From Neodontobutis hainanensis (taxonomy: Eukaryota; Chordata; Actinopteri; Gobiiformes; Odontobutidae): a DNA stretch of 64,000 nt. The notes below the pieces were generated by a model, which worked only from the letters and a program-made list of their open reading frames with translations, ran no database searches and was not told the DNA's origin. This document shows positions 35,045 through 47,102 of this stretch, piece by piece. The stretch spans positions 1 through 64,000 of the forward strand of contig JALDNG010000959.1 in NCBI GenBank assembly GCA_024349245.1. Direction: 5' to 3'. The position numbers and the translations under genes are program-made. Every line of letters begins with the position of its first letter. Position 1 is the first letter of the stretch.

Positions 35045-35750
35045 TTCCCGAGTTCCCGAGGACCACATGAATGCAGCATTACTACAGGTCTATAAAATAG
35101 AGAGCGTTGTGTCAGGAAGGGCATCCTGGATAAAAATATATGCCACTCTAAATATATGGATCCCTCCTGTGGCAACCCTGAAGGGAGCAGCTGACACCTA
35201 CTATTGTGTTTTTTAAAGAGCTCTAAAGAAGAGAACACTAAAGCTGGGCACACACACAACTCATACTGTTTGAGTAGATCACGTCGAGGAAAGCCAAAGA
35301 TCACGATTAATGTGCTCACACACTGTACAACCGGATGGTTTGCTGCGACCGAGATTTCTGACATGTCAGAATTTCATCTGACCACCTATTTCTGGTTAGG
35401 AACTTGTTGGGAGGGGTTAATTGCGTAGGGCCCTGTACACAGGACACCAAGGACGCACAACAGCCCAGAATTTGGCTCAAAATGATGGTATGACCAGATA
35501 TGAGGTCAAATTCAGGTTGAAAATTGCACAGTGTATGCCTGGCTTTAGGAAACTCATGTAACAGGCCCAGGTCAATGCAACAGTCTCAAAAATGTTAACA
35601 TGCATGCAACAAAAACATGCTACTTTGTATTTCCCCACAAGGATAATAAAGGAATAATAAAATAAAAATCAATTTGTTAATGGTGGGAAACATTGATTTA
35701 GTTTAGTTTGCAAACAGAAACCTTAGGAGTTGATTTTATTATGTCATAAA
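35045..35750. other. Channel intron between Tc1-like and hAT insertions
   Basis: No coding motif. Two overlapping opposite-strand frames near 35001-35428 look like chance openings. Confidence 0.5.
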
Positions 35751-36833
35751 CAGGGACGGATTGGCAATCGGGAATACCGGGAACAATCCCGACGGCCGGT
35801 TCCATTTCAGGCCGAATCGGCCGTGGTCAAATTTTTATTATTATTTTTATTATTATTATTTATTTTATATGATACGCCACCGCACCGCCTGTGGCCGCTC
35901 AGCTGCAGCAGAACGCAGCTGTGTGTCTGTGTGTGTGTGTGTGTTTCAGACTGGGCCAAACCAATACTTCCAATCTTAAGGGGGGATACGAGCGGCCCCT
36001 CCCAACTTGGACTGATCCTCGTATTTCCTGATATCCGATTGGCTCAAAGGCGACGATCAAAGAAGTTCACTTTGTTAGGTTTGAGTTTGTGTGAATTCAA
36101 CAGAGACAGACGGTAAAAATGTCGAAACGAAGGAAAGAAGTGAAAGAAATGGGTGGGGCCGAAAAAATAAGAATGAAAAAGAAAAAATGTTGGCACAAGA
36201 GGCAGCTAAATGTGCCGAATTAGCGGACCTTTTCCGCACTGAAAAGGGTGCTGACACAGTAGCGTCTTGAGGCATTCATGCTAATGTGCACAGAAAAAGA
36301 GATCCTAATGACTTTAGACAACGATGGAGTCATAGACAGAGTTGCAGAGTCGAGTAAACTTCTCCAAAGATTGCTGGTGATGTGAGGTAGGACAGTTTTA
36401 GGAGGAGCAACAGCAGCAGGAGAGAGGAGGAGGAGAAGAGAGGAATAGGCAGCAGCAGGAGAGAGGAAGAGAAGGAGCAGCAGGAGGAGAAGAGCAGGAA
36501 ACAGACAGGTAGATGGGCAGTGTGCAGGGCTGGGTAGGCAATCATATTAGACATATCAATCAAAGCTTTATTAAGAACACGCACACAAAAATAGAAAAAT
36601 ACAGCACAATGTTACATATTTACATAAAGGATAAAATGCCAATAGTTCCACATTCTAGATAATAACCTGACTGAAGCACAGATTTAATTAGAAAATGTAT
36701 TATTCTTTGTCATATTTATTACTCATGTTCTTCTCATGCATGTGTTATGTAGCTGTACAATCAGTAAGCAGAGGCAGGGTCCAGCAGAGGCAGGGTCCAG
36801 CACAGGGAAGCTGAGGCAGGAGAGTTGAAAGTG

Positions 36834-36913
<80 letters not shown>

Positions 36914-37292
36914 TACACACAAAATCTCTATTGTATGGGACTGCATTGTAGTTTTTGAGTATGAGTGGGTGTGAGTATTTGTAACTATTTTATCACTCCG
37001 ACTGACTGTACACATGACATGCTGGTAGTTCGCGGTATACTGTGTGACTTATGTGTTTGAGATTAGGTTTTGGTTGTGTTCAGTGCAGTGGACTTGCTTA
37101 TACAACCTGAGGAGGCAGGTGTTATCCTAAAGTTTCTTGAAGGTCTTCAGCGTAATCTGATTGTCTTTATACCATAAAAACACTATTAGAATGAAAATAA
37201 CTGAAAATCCTGCTCGTGCACCAAGGGCACTCGCGTAAAAGGCCTCTCCGTCTTAAAGTCCCGGGCTGAATTTCAGTCCCAGTACGTCCCTG
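35751..37292 (+). mobile_element. Deleted hAT transposon, 1.5 kb
   Basis: It starts CAGGGACGGATTGGCAATCG and ends with the reverse complement of CAGGGACGTACTGGGACTG. It is flanked by a perfect 8-bp target-site duplication, GTCATAAA (35743-35750 and 37293-37300). Inside, an ATG at 36119 opens MSKRRKEVKEMGG, a basic start of ZBED-type hAT transposases. The frame slips in an A run and ends within about 50 codons; the rest of the transposase is missing. A purine-rich repeat (36395-36500) and a long (CA)n lie inside. It is non-autonomous and different from the hAT at 11009. Confidence 0.92.
36836..36920. repeat. (CA)n microsatellite
   Basis: An uninterrupted CA run of about 73 bases followed by CATACATACACACA. 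It follows a duplicated 16-bp unit (CAGAGGCAGGGTCCAG) just upstream. Frames through it on the minus strand are repeat artefacts. Confidence 0.97.
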
Positions 37293-37420
37293 GTCATAAA
37301 CACCTTACAACTAGAAAATGTGACCATTTAAGTGGCACACTAATGCAGCATGTCTTTTCAGTTCTGAAGGCTAAGAAGATCAAGGTGCTGATAAAAACTA
37401 TCTGGAAGACTCTGTCACAG

Positions 37421-38141
37421 GTAATTCAGTTTTCATTTAAAACATCATATCAACATGAGCATTATTATCAGAAGACAAGAACTCACTGACAGTGAACTCT
37501 GAGATATTACCAGCCTTAGAACCATGCTCTTAAGAAATATTCATGTTGTAAAAATGTGTTCAAACTAGGGTTGGGAAAGTAAATGCTTTAATATCACGTT
37601 AACGCATAAACATCAACAATCATTTTATCTCGCATTAACGCAGTAGGTGTCATCCTGCGTCTCAATCGAGGAGAGCATTAGGGCGGGGCTAAGACTGCTG
37701 CAGCGCTCAGAGGAACTGTTCTAGATTTCTCCAAACTCATTAAACATACCTAACATTCAATTAAAATCCACCGACGTTTTCTCCAGTCTCTCTCTCTGTC
37801 TGTGCATGTGCGCTCAGCCCAAGCCTCTCCTGAAACCCCTTATAAGGACCTTGAGTAAGGGCACCACCATAGAGCGATAAACCTCCACCCACCAAAGGCA
37901 ACACATGCAACAGAAATGCAACATCCTTCCTAATAACTCCACATTGTAAACCATTTTAGTGTTATTTTGGGATTTAGACTTTTAAAGAAAATAAACTTAG
38001 TAGACAAACACCAGGCTGGTCTAACAATCTGTAAATTAAATTACCTAACTTTAAATATTTACTAAACTAACCCGCAACAATAAAAAAACAAACATGAACA
38101 GAGAGCAGGAGGAAGGTTGTTAAGTGTCATTTTTCCTCCAG
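37421..38141. other. Channel intron with a TTAACGC-rich dispersed repeat
   Basis: Around 37565-37660 the sequence carries repeated GTTAACGC and GCATTAACGCAG motifs typical of a dispersed fish repeat whose family I cannot name. No coding content seen. Confidence 0.45.
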
Positions 38142-38775
38142 GTTGGAAATCTGTGCCTGCTTTTCGCCTTCTTTTTCTTCATGTATGCTGTGTTGACAGT
38201 GGAGCTGATTGGGAAACTTGGTCAGTCATAAACACAAGCACAGTACATATATTATTATAAACATATTGTGTTTGTCGTATGTATTTAAAACATTGTTAAT
38301 ATAATGTGTATATTGTTTATATTATTATCATATATTGATTGTTATATCGATCTTTCTCGTGACTAGAGTGTACTCCAGAGTATCCATGTGTTGGCTTGAG
38401 TCTCTACTGCCACTTTCAAAACTTTGGCAGTGCCCTCCTGACGCTCTACATACTGTGCACAGGAGACAACTGGAGCGCATTTTGATGGTAGACAAACTCA
38501 AGAACAAGCCCAGAACCACAACACAAATAAAAATTCTAGCACACAATTATAGCTTTGCCTGTGCACTGGCTCTAAAACATGTATTCCTAACGACTGTTAT
38601 TGCTCCATCAATGTACATAGTGCAGCTGTAAACATTTATAGCAGTTATTCCTGTGGGGAAATTTCTTATCGGCATTCTCCACCAGGGCGCATCCAGCATG
38701 TTTTTGATGTTAGTGGGGCTTTGGTGAGTACCCAAAGAAAACCCACCCGAGCAAGTGGATGTTTTTAGAAAATAA

Positions 38776-38970
38776 GTGGGGCTCAGTGGCTCAGTGGTAG
38801 AGCGCTTGTCCCTGGTGGTTCGATTCCCGCTCTCCTCACAGTTCATACTGTCGATGTGTCCTTGGGCAAGACACTCCTTGATTCCAGTGGTGTTCAGGCT
38901 GTAACACTGGTGAATTGAAGTTTAATGTAAGTCGCTTTGAATAAAAGCATCAGCTAAATGAATAAATGTA
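38776..38970 (+). mobile_element. tRNA-derived SINE, uninterrupted copy
   Basis: Paralogue of the SINE split by the hAT at 11009. It has an A-box-like TGGCTCAGTGGTAGAGCG, a B-box-like GGTTCGATTCC, and the tail GTAAGTCGCTTTGAATAAAA followed by an AATAAATG-type end. It sits in the intron between the domain IV pore exon and the S6 exon. Confidence 0.85.
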
Positions 38971-39765
38971 AACGTAAGTAAGTAACGTTCCACAATAGTT
39001 TGCAGTTGTGTAAGTTTTCTAATCAAAGTTATCAGTTCAACAACATAAACACTGCTAAAACAGCTTGAAGTGCAATGATGTCATGGTATACCACGTGCCA
39101 AGAAATGTATGGCCCTGTCCCTCCGAGTGGTACATGTGTGAAGGATGCCCCAATGCTGCAGTAACGCTCTCAATCAGACTCCATTGAGCCTTTTATTCAC
39201 ACTTCCTCAAGTATGCATCAGACCTGACTTTGCTGGAAAATATTTTTAATTCTACCGTGATTTTTGATATCTACGTTTTTCATTGATTTGTTAAAGGATA
39301 CTTTGAGGAGTGCCGACTGGATGATGTAAACTGTTCAACCTACCTGTCCTGGGCTGCCCCACTGTGCCTTATCACCTTTGTTATAATGGTCCAGTTTGTT
39401 TTGGTGAACCTTATTGTGGCCGCCATTATACAGGCCCAAGAGGAGAGCAGGAATGTAAGTACAAAAGCACACATCACATCTACAAGTCAAATGTTTTTAT
39501 TATTATTATGTTGTATTGTGGTTTAAAAGGTCACAAAAATAACAAGGGACTTGTTTTAAGCCCTGAGTGTAGTCCTCAGTCAGTCTCAAACGTGTACTTC
39601 AGGGACATATAATAGAGAGGATAGAGTTTTAAAGATCCAACTTGTTTTGTTGAAAATTCACTTATAACTTGCATAACTAGCCTGTCTTTTATTGGAACAG
39701 GAGGTGTATCAGAGGCAGCATGTTGACCAGGAGCCACCAGAATGAATAGAATCAAATATTAATGT

Positions 39766-40062
39766 CATTCATTCATTCATTAATTCATCCATTTATTTAT
39801 TATTTTTTTATTGATCCATTTATTCATTCATTTATTCCTTGATTTGTTAATTTATTCATTTATTCATCAATTCATTCATTTATTAATTCATTCATTTATT
39901 CATTCATCCATTTATTCATTCATTCATACATTTATTATTTCATGAATTTATTCATTCATTTATTCATTTATTCATTTATTCATTTGTTCATTAATTTATT
40001 CATTGATTCAATTATTCATTCGTTCATTTATTCATTCATTTATTCATTCATTCATTTTAATA
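39766..40062. repeat. Expanded (ATTC/ATTT)n microsatellite in the channel 3' UTR
   Basis: Nearly 300 bases of degenerate ATTC/ATTT units. The alpha copy has only about 65 bases at the same place (17790-17853). Confidence 0.9.
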
Positions 40063-40580
40063 AGTTGTTTATAAATTATTTTGTACATATGTTTATGTTT
40101 GTAAATATGTTTGAATAATTAAATAATTACTATAATAATCTCTGATCTCTAATTTTCTTCTTTAACACTGTGTTACTTTTAACCACACACCACCTACAGA
40201 GCCTAAAAATCATAAATAACAATTTATTACATTATTTTTGATGATTTACATCAAACAAGGAAACTAGCCGCTCTTCTAAAGACTAAGTGCATCTGGTGGG
40301 TCAGATACCTTTGACCCGACCTGCCCCATAATGCTCCAGTGGAAACGAGGCTCATGTAACTGAGTTGGAGGGATGTCCAACTCATTTTAGTTCAGGGGCC
40401 ACAGTCTGAGGAAAAGAGAGAGCAGCAAGTGGACGTCTGAGATCAGTGAGCTGCAGGACAGAACAACACAAGTATTCCTTCTTTCTGACTGCCATAAGAC
40501 TCTACCATTAGTCAGTCTGTGGAAGATGAAGAATTCTGCCTTAACTCATTTGAAGAGCCCTAACAACCGAATTTCCATTA

Positions 40581-40586
40581 AATAAA
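40581..40586 (+). terminator. Polyadenylation signal of the channel gene
   Basis: AATAAA in a segment conserved with 18382-18387 in the alpha copy. Confidence 0.5.
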
Positions 40587-41105
40587 GTTTAAAGGGGATT
40601 GTTACGTAGGCTGACTGGGAAGTGGCTGGACGTTTGTGAATTAAAAGTAATAATGAGCAGAAAACAGAAGCTATAATAAATATCAAAGTGCACAATGTGC
40701 AAAAAGTGCAATGGAGGCTGGTGGAGTTCAGTCCTCTCCAGCAGCAGAACAAAAATGTTTATAACATCCGCTTAAATAACTGGGTAAAAACATTAACACT
40801 TTTTAAAAAGTTATTAACAATAACTATGTTAGAATTCTCTTTGAAATAAGCCAAAAAACATAACCCATATTTAAAAACCAATACGATTTACAAACCCTAA
40901 AAACCAAAGACTTGTACTCACTGAAACCCCTAAACCATTCAACAACCCACTTTGTTTTCCCTCACATTCCCTGCCTTGGTCTGACCCGGAACCTTTTAGT
41001 GTGTTTTTGTTTCTCTGGGGTCTTTTTTTGGCCAGAAACCTGGACATATTAAAAGCACATTTAAAACACACTCACTTTTCTCGATACAAGTTCTAATTGT
41101 TTCTT

Positions 41106-42300
41106 CTCTTATTTATACAATCATGTGCGATGTCTTTATTTAAGTGCATCTTTGATTTTGTATAAAGTGATGTGTTCTTTAAAAGTGCTAAGTGTATCTT
41201 TAAAGTGCTCAGTGACATGTTCAGTGCGCTGTGCATTTATACATTACGTTAACGACCTGTTACAGGGAATAATAAAGTCATTTTGAGTTTTAAATTAACA
41301 GTTATGGATCTTTCAAAAGTAAATTTGACTTGAAAAGTAGACATAAGGCATCCACCCACCCAGTGTGGAACAGGTACCTCTGGTTTGTGCTTGCTCTTTC
41401 TAGTCAAACAAAACATTTACAAAATATAACACTATTGATTTGAACTTTTATTGAAAGGTTAAAAGGTTCTGGTGGCTCCAAATGTGAGAAGGTGGTACTT
41501 TTGCTCAATGGGTGTCCAGTTTTTAAATTTGTGACATTAAGCAAATTAAGGTCTAAGCAATTACAAAAAAGTTACATAATATAAAAGTAAACACATCTAT
41601 TGTTAAATATATAAATTAATAATAATAATCCATCAAAGTGTTTAAAAATAATCAAAACATTGCAAAAACAAAACTGTTTAAAGTAACATGTTACAACAGG
41701 ATCAACAGAATGAAAGTTAAGTTTCTAAAAACAAACAACACAATTCTTCAAAGGAACTTTATTTTGTAACAAACAATATGAAGAGAAGGAAAGCTCAGAA
41801 GAAGTCAGAGTGAACAAAACTGTGGATAAAGGTTGTAAATGAGAGGATCATAGGCTGTCACTTCTCCTGCGCTCCACCAGAGACCTGCTTCAGGAGAAGG
41901 GAGGCTGGCTGCAGGGAGCCTTAGGGACATGGCAGGGCCTTTTTTCACACTCGGCAGCCTCTGTGCAGGACCGAACTGGTCACATTGGCCAGCAGTCCCA
42001 AAACCTGGTCCCAGGTTGGTGCTTTGTCAATGTGCTGTGACATATCCTGTTGTGTAATATTTTTGATATTATGTGTTTTATTCTTGTATACTTATTTAGT
42101 TACTCATTTTTGCATGATGAGTTAATGTTGTGTTTTAAGGTTTATAATCAAGGATTTATATATATTATATCTATGAACATATTAATAGGAAAAAGAAAAC
42201 ATAATGATTAGTGCACACAGGAAAGATCTAGTTAAAGATAAGAGACATGTGTCTGCTCCAGAAGGGGTCAGAAAGTAACTGGGACAAAGTTAAAGGCTCT
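41106..42300. other. Intergenic region between channel and Ig-receptor remnants
   Basis: AT-rich to about 41770. A GC-richer patch at 41865-42030 reads on the minus strand as a short stretch with stops and has no motif. No gene is called. Confidence 0.5.
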
Positions 42301-42304
42301 CGCT

Positions 42305-42475
42305 GTGAAGAGACGAGAGAAACCACCACAAGAGGCTTCAAACTCACAGATGGATCTCTCACATCAAGTCAACACCGTGTACAGTGTGCTGCAGAAACCT
42401 AAAAGCCTGAGGGCACAGCGCCCCCTGCAGGACACACAGAACAACACAGACACACCTTATAAAAGTACAAATGTT
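42305..42475 (+). pseudogene. Cytoplasmic-tail exon(s) of an Ig receptor with ITIM/ITSM-like Tyr
   Basis: An open stretch begins with basic residues (KRREKPP), then LSHQVNTVYSVLQKPKS, then QDTQNNTDTPYKS. The Tyr at 42380-42382 sits in TVYSVL, which fits the TxYxx(V/I/L) form of an ITSM-like inhibitory motif. Such motifs in Fc-receptor-like receptors recruit SH2 phosphatases once phosphorylated. No transmembrane exon is visible nearby, so this looks like a tail whose body was lost. The position, just after a channel gene, parallels the Ig receptor behind the alpha copy. The call rests on a single motif plus context. Confidence 0.45.
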
Positions 42476-44622
42476 ATTTCTAAGCTTATTGCCATTTTAT
42501 TTCAAGGGTTTTTATATTTTAACATTAAGCTTTGTTGTGTAGGAGACCAAATTAAAAAAGCAAATGTCAAATGTAATCTTTATATTAAAAAGTATTTGTT
42601 TTCTTTGCTCTGGTATCCTGACCTGTTACCCTCAGTCTTTACTTAGATTGTGCTTTTGTGTTGGTCCCACATGAGTAAAAACCCTGATCTGACTCTGAGT
42701 GTGTCGGCAGAGGTTTGTTTAAACTGATGGTTTGTGCCCTCGAGCACTGGTAATCCATCTTTGTAAACGTTATAAAGGATCTTTGAGAAGGATACGACAC
42801 AGACTCAACATCGATAGAACTAATCAAACCTAAATAAAGAACAAATGAAGACAGAGTTTTAAAGACTCACAGAGGAACCCTAGAGCCCAAACTGAAGAGA
42901 GTCATCCTCAAATCTGCACTTGTTTGCATTAAAAAATCTCATGTATTGTTTATTTTTCCTAGCAAACTTAATTTTTAGCATTTGTGACATGTTTGTACTT
43001 TGGGTACAGCTGTGAACATTGAACATTACATTGAAAAGAGTGCGCTGCCATTGGTCGACACTGGCGTGTCATAAATGCTCCAGGAAGATTAATATCTGCT
43101 GAATGTGTCTTTTATTACAGAATAACTGCAACAGAGAAAATGGAGGCAACGTGAAACCCAATAAATTCTGTCAATTCAATAATGTAATGTTTTACAAAGC
43201 AGAGATAAATGCAGTATGTGGCTAAGCTAATGCTAAGCTAACTAACTACAGTTTGATATTTTTAAATAAAAAGAAGCAGGAGGTCCCTCAGCTGCTTTTG
43301 GGAGAAAGTGAAATCTGAGACAGGGATGGAAAAAAGAAAATTTTCTATCGTTTTAAATCCAGGTAACTGCTATTTCTATTTTGTCCACTGTGGTCGCAGT
43401 GTTTTAGTAATAGTAGAGAACACAACACAACACTGACTCCCAGGACTGAACAGCAGAGGGCAGCAGTGCACCATCTGGTCCCATAAATGGTAAGTTTGTT
43501 TTATTCTTTTGTCTTTTGCTGTAAAAATAACTCTGTGACAGAGAAAAGTAGACACAAGGTGTAAAATTCTGCAAAAAAATGACCACTTTCTATTTATTCT
43601 CTGAGGAGAATGGGAAACCTGTTTTTATCTGTAGCCGAAAGGTCAGCGAAAGTGCATAAAGGCTCCTTCGTTAAATACGTTTATGGTTTATGCTAGCAAA
43701 ACATTAGCTTCAAAGATATATTGTGAGAATGAGTTTGTGAAAACACACACATGATGAACTACGGTAGCTCCACATGGACAAAAGACAATCTCTCGACAGC
43801 CAACATTAACCTTTTTGGTCTGTGATTAATGAGATCACTGACATTATAATGTAATTGTACCTCTTTGCACTTTAGACCAAAGAATAACAAGGAGTTGTTG
43901 TTATTTATAGGTTTTTATTCTATTCTTTTACTGGTCCACTTCAGATTGTGTTTCCTGAACTAAAAAGTGTTTGAAACTCCTGCTTTGGAATATAGTCTGA
44001 AAATAAGATATTTACAATGTATTAACAAATTATTATTTTCACACTGCAAATACCTTATAAATGTGTTAATCCAATTGTAAAGCAATAAGTTATTTAGCTT
44101 CTAAGATTAAAATTTACTGTACATTCATTAATAAAAGGTTCTTAATGGGTTGTAAACCATTAACCAGTGTTATATATAAAATTTGCTTTCACTTTTCTTA
44201 AGGACTACCTCTAAATAACTTTATACATTAATGTTTTCTAATCCTTATGTAAACCCTTGTAAAGAGGAGATCAATCTGTGACATGTGATCATGCACTGTA
44301 AAAACTTTACTGACACACCTTTTTAAAACATTACCAATATCTATAAACTACAAAGGCATATATTTTATTATATTTACTGTATATGTGTTAGAAAGTGTGC
44401 CAGTGAAGGTTTTGCAAGTTTTGTCTTAATAAATAAGAAAGTAACAAGTTGAAAAAGAAGAAACACCAGCTTTTAAACATACCTTCTTTAATTCAGAGCT
44501 CTCACTTTTGCCGTTATAAAAATGACACACATTTTGTCTTTGGTTTTTCTATTAAAATGTGAGAATGTTGCTGTATATTAAGTTTCTTTGATTGCTTATA
44601 TATTGACATTTCTGATTTTCAG
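42476..44622. other. Intergenic region, no recognised gene
   Basis: AT-rich with scattered short frames on both strands (for example 42639-42827 and 43404-43586, minus) that carry no motif. No named repeat recognised. Confidence 0.5.
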
Positions 44623-44858
44623 TGCTGAATATCCTTGTCTTCATTGGACATGCTGAAGGTAATGCACCTTTATTTTCTGTCGATATTCATCTTTGTTTCT
44701 TCTTCCTTTGTATTTTAGATGTTGAGTTGAGAAATAATCCAAATGTGTCTCATTTCTACACGGATAAACACTTACCATTGCATGATGAGCGGAGAATACC
44801 AGTGTCGGTCTTCAGAGCGGCTCGATAAATGTGACTAAACTTGTAACTGTGTCCGGTA
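44623..44858 (+). pseudogene. Ig-receptor fragment: mini-exon plus Ig-domain end
   Basis: A 36-base mini-exon (LNILVFIGHAEG, between CAG and GTAATG) resembles the tiny second signal-peptide exon of Fc-receptor-like genes. After a TTTTAG acceptor near 44719, a frameshifted stretch carries SGEYQCRSSERL and then INVTKLVTVS, the F- and G-strand end of an Ig domain. The frame break lies between these pieces near 44825. Confidence 0.5.
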
Positions 44859-46640
44859 AAGTATTCAGATTATTATTCGAACAGATTGTGACGTGAAAAA
44901 AACAATCTTTGTGTTGAGTTGAGCTAGAGTTTTGCTTAATCTGTGATGTGTGTTAAGGTTTGTTGTTAAATTTGAGGTAGAGTGACTTTAAATGCCCTTC
45001 AGTTGGACTCACTGCAGCTTGAATTGTTTGTATTTATTGGTGCAAGCAGATTTATTAAAACAGTGAATAATTGTTGTATATTTTAAAGATCGTCAGCTGC
45101 TACACAAAATAATTTTACTGAACAGTAACACCCTACAGCAGGGTGAACAAACTAGAAATAAAAGTCTGTAACTTGGCTGGTTTGTATTTGGCTCGGTAGA
45201 AAAGAAGCGGCTGACTTTGAGTTCAGTTTCTTGGAATATCAGACATATGGCCTTTGAGGAGACTCCAGTGAAAAAACTCTAAAACTCAATTAATTGTTAA
45301 TGTCAATATAATATCTGCTGTCTTTAATTATTATTAAATTAGTAGTTAATGCTTGGCAGATTGAACAGCCAGTATTGGGTCCTTGGGCCTTGGTTTGACC
45401 ACCACTGCTACAAAAATTCAAGAGTCCCACCAAGACACTATAAGGCACTGCAGCAGAGCTTTACATGGATTACAATGAATTGATGATTTACTATAGGTTT
45501 TAAATGATTATGTAGTTATTATATTTGCTGATTGTGCTGATTAGACTTATAGATGATTAAACTGATGGACAGGAGTTTGTGTCCGCACTGGAAATGAAAA
45601 AGGGAATTTTGAAACCTCCATTAAAGCAACAAAATAAACTGTTTCACCATCTCCTAACCTTAGCTTCAGCTGTCACCTGTAGCTCCGCTCCACCTTGGCA
45701 GGAGCGCGCAGCATCTCGTGAGCGCATCTCCTGGAGCTGCTCAGCTGTGAGTGTTTTCTCCCTTCAAACTGTTCACAGATCTGGAGACTATAGAGTTCAG
45801 TCAGAAACCAGAATGAACCAGGATCTGACTTTAACTCATGGATGAACACTAACAGAGAGGATCAGGCCCAGGACGACAACACTGCTCCTTGAACTCCAGC
45901 ACATTCAGTTTTTAAAGTGTGTCACTGCACTTGTTTCATTTTTAGGTCAAAAGCCACACATTTCTATGACGTTCAATGACACACTTTATCTCACTCCTCT
46001 GTGAGCTGTACTGTAGCTTCAGTTCTGACAAACACACAAACAATTATAAACCTCTACAGAACAATAACCACAAAAGAGAAGTATCTAACACGTTTCTGAA
46101 CAAGAATGATGTTATCTCTCCTTCAGCTTCAAGACGACAATACAGTTCATAGTTGCTCCTTCTTTGTCTCAGTGTCATTTTAGAGTCAAGAAGAAGTAAC
46201 ACATCTATTTCCTTTAGTTCTTACACTGATCTTCAATGTTTTTCTTAGTACTCAATATATCTAACGGAGTAAAGATCAACAGGTTCATATAACAATGATC
46301 AGACTGTATTTAGTTGTTTACAATATTTTAGTGCTACAGGTGTCACTTCTACTGCTAACTGCCGACTTACATGTGATGCATATAGTTTAATGATTATTTA
46401 AAATGTATTCTATTTTTATTTTATTCTAAACAGGTGTTGCATGATGGGTCGACTGTGAGAAAAGTCTCAAAGTGTGAAAGCTGTGGTTCAGTGTCTGTGT
46501 GAGGTAAGTGTGAAAAAGTGCAGACCAGTTAAACATATCTTCATCAAAGGTACCCTCCTCTTCCTCTGTGAGTGCTATAGATGAAGCCTGTAATGAGCTG
46601 GAGTTTGTCAGAGGCAGAGTGACGAGCGCTGGATGTGAGG
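44859..46640. other. Intergenic region, no recognised gene
   Basis: An open frame at 45579-45845 has no family motif. Nothing else is supported. Confidence 0.5.
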
Positions 46641-47102
46641 ATGGGACCCTCTCTGGTCTGGACTCTGGGGCTCATCTGTGAGTTTACAACACTTTGACTT
46701 TAAACAGGTCAACATCTAAACTCTATAGGACAGGGATATGACACCTGGGCCCATTATGACGTCAAGAAATACACTCACTGTGTTTGTGACTTATATTGTT
46801 GCCTGTGACAGTGTTTAAAGTAAAAATGTCACTGGTTGGAATCTCTTTGTTGCACTGGATGGTGTCGTGAGGACTTGTGTAGCACTTATCCACACTTGTC
46901 TTTAGTCTGTTCTTAAAACACAGGGCTTAATTTTACATCTTTGACATGAAGACTTGAGAAACTGTCAACACTACAGTCAATTATAATTCAGAGTCCTGGG
47001 CCAAACTGTGTTGGTGCTTTGAGGAAATACACTCTCACTATACACTGCATCTGGTGTTAATAAATGTAATGATGTTGAAACAAACTGCCTTGAACTGTTG
47101 CC

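Larger units (their letters stand above)
33819..39745 (+). pseudogene. Domain IV and C-terminus of the Cav3-like channel
   Basis: There are eight exons. 33819-33957: S1, LIHTLCTSLILELLMSGVII. 34037-34146: S2. 34214-34343: S3-S4, WNCLDLLVLAMSLIF, frameshift, LPINPSLIRTCKVFTLAQ. 37362-37420: S4-S5, VLKAKKIKVLIKTIWKTLSQ. 38142-38220: S5. 38367-38487: pore, CTGDNW, Asp at 38465-38467, one base lost after it. 39297-39454: S6, TFVIMVQFVLVNLIVAAII, one base lost near its start. 39701-39745: EVYQRQHVDQEPPE then TGA. The tail after S6 is only about 25 residues, whereas T-type channels carry hundreds. The bases lost in 38367-38487 and 39297-39454 are present in the alpha copy. Confidence 0.87.
39746..41105 (+). 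other. 3' UTR and downstream flank of the channel gene
   Basis: Matches 17771-18950 behind the alpha copy. AATAAA at 40581-40586 is the likely polyadenylation signal, about 840 bases after the stop and inflated by the microsatellite. Confidence 0.65.

Noticed and set aside
36723..37015. Minus-strand proteins rich in Val-Cys
   Set aside because: They are translations of the (CA)n microsatellite.
10498..38631. NALCN-type or Cav1/2-type channel
   Set aside because: The filter residues Glu-Glu-Asp-Asp and the exon motifs match T-type channels. Cav1/2 would have four Glu and NALCN a different set.
41865..42030. Possible minus-strand exon (WDQVLGLLANVTSS)
   Set aside because: It contains stops, has no clear splice sites and no recognised family.
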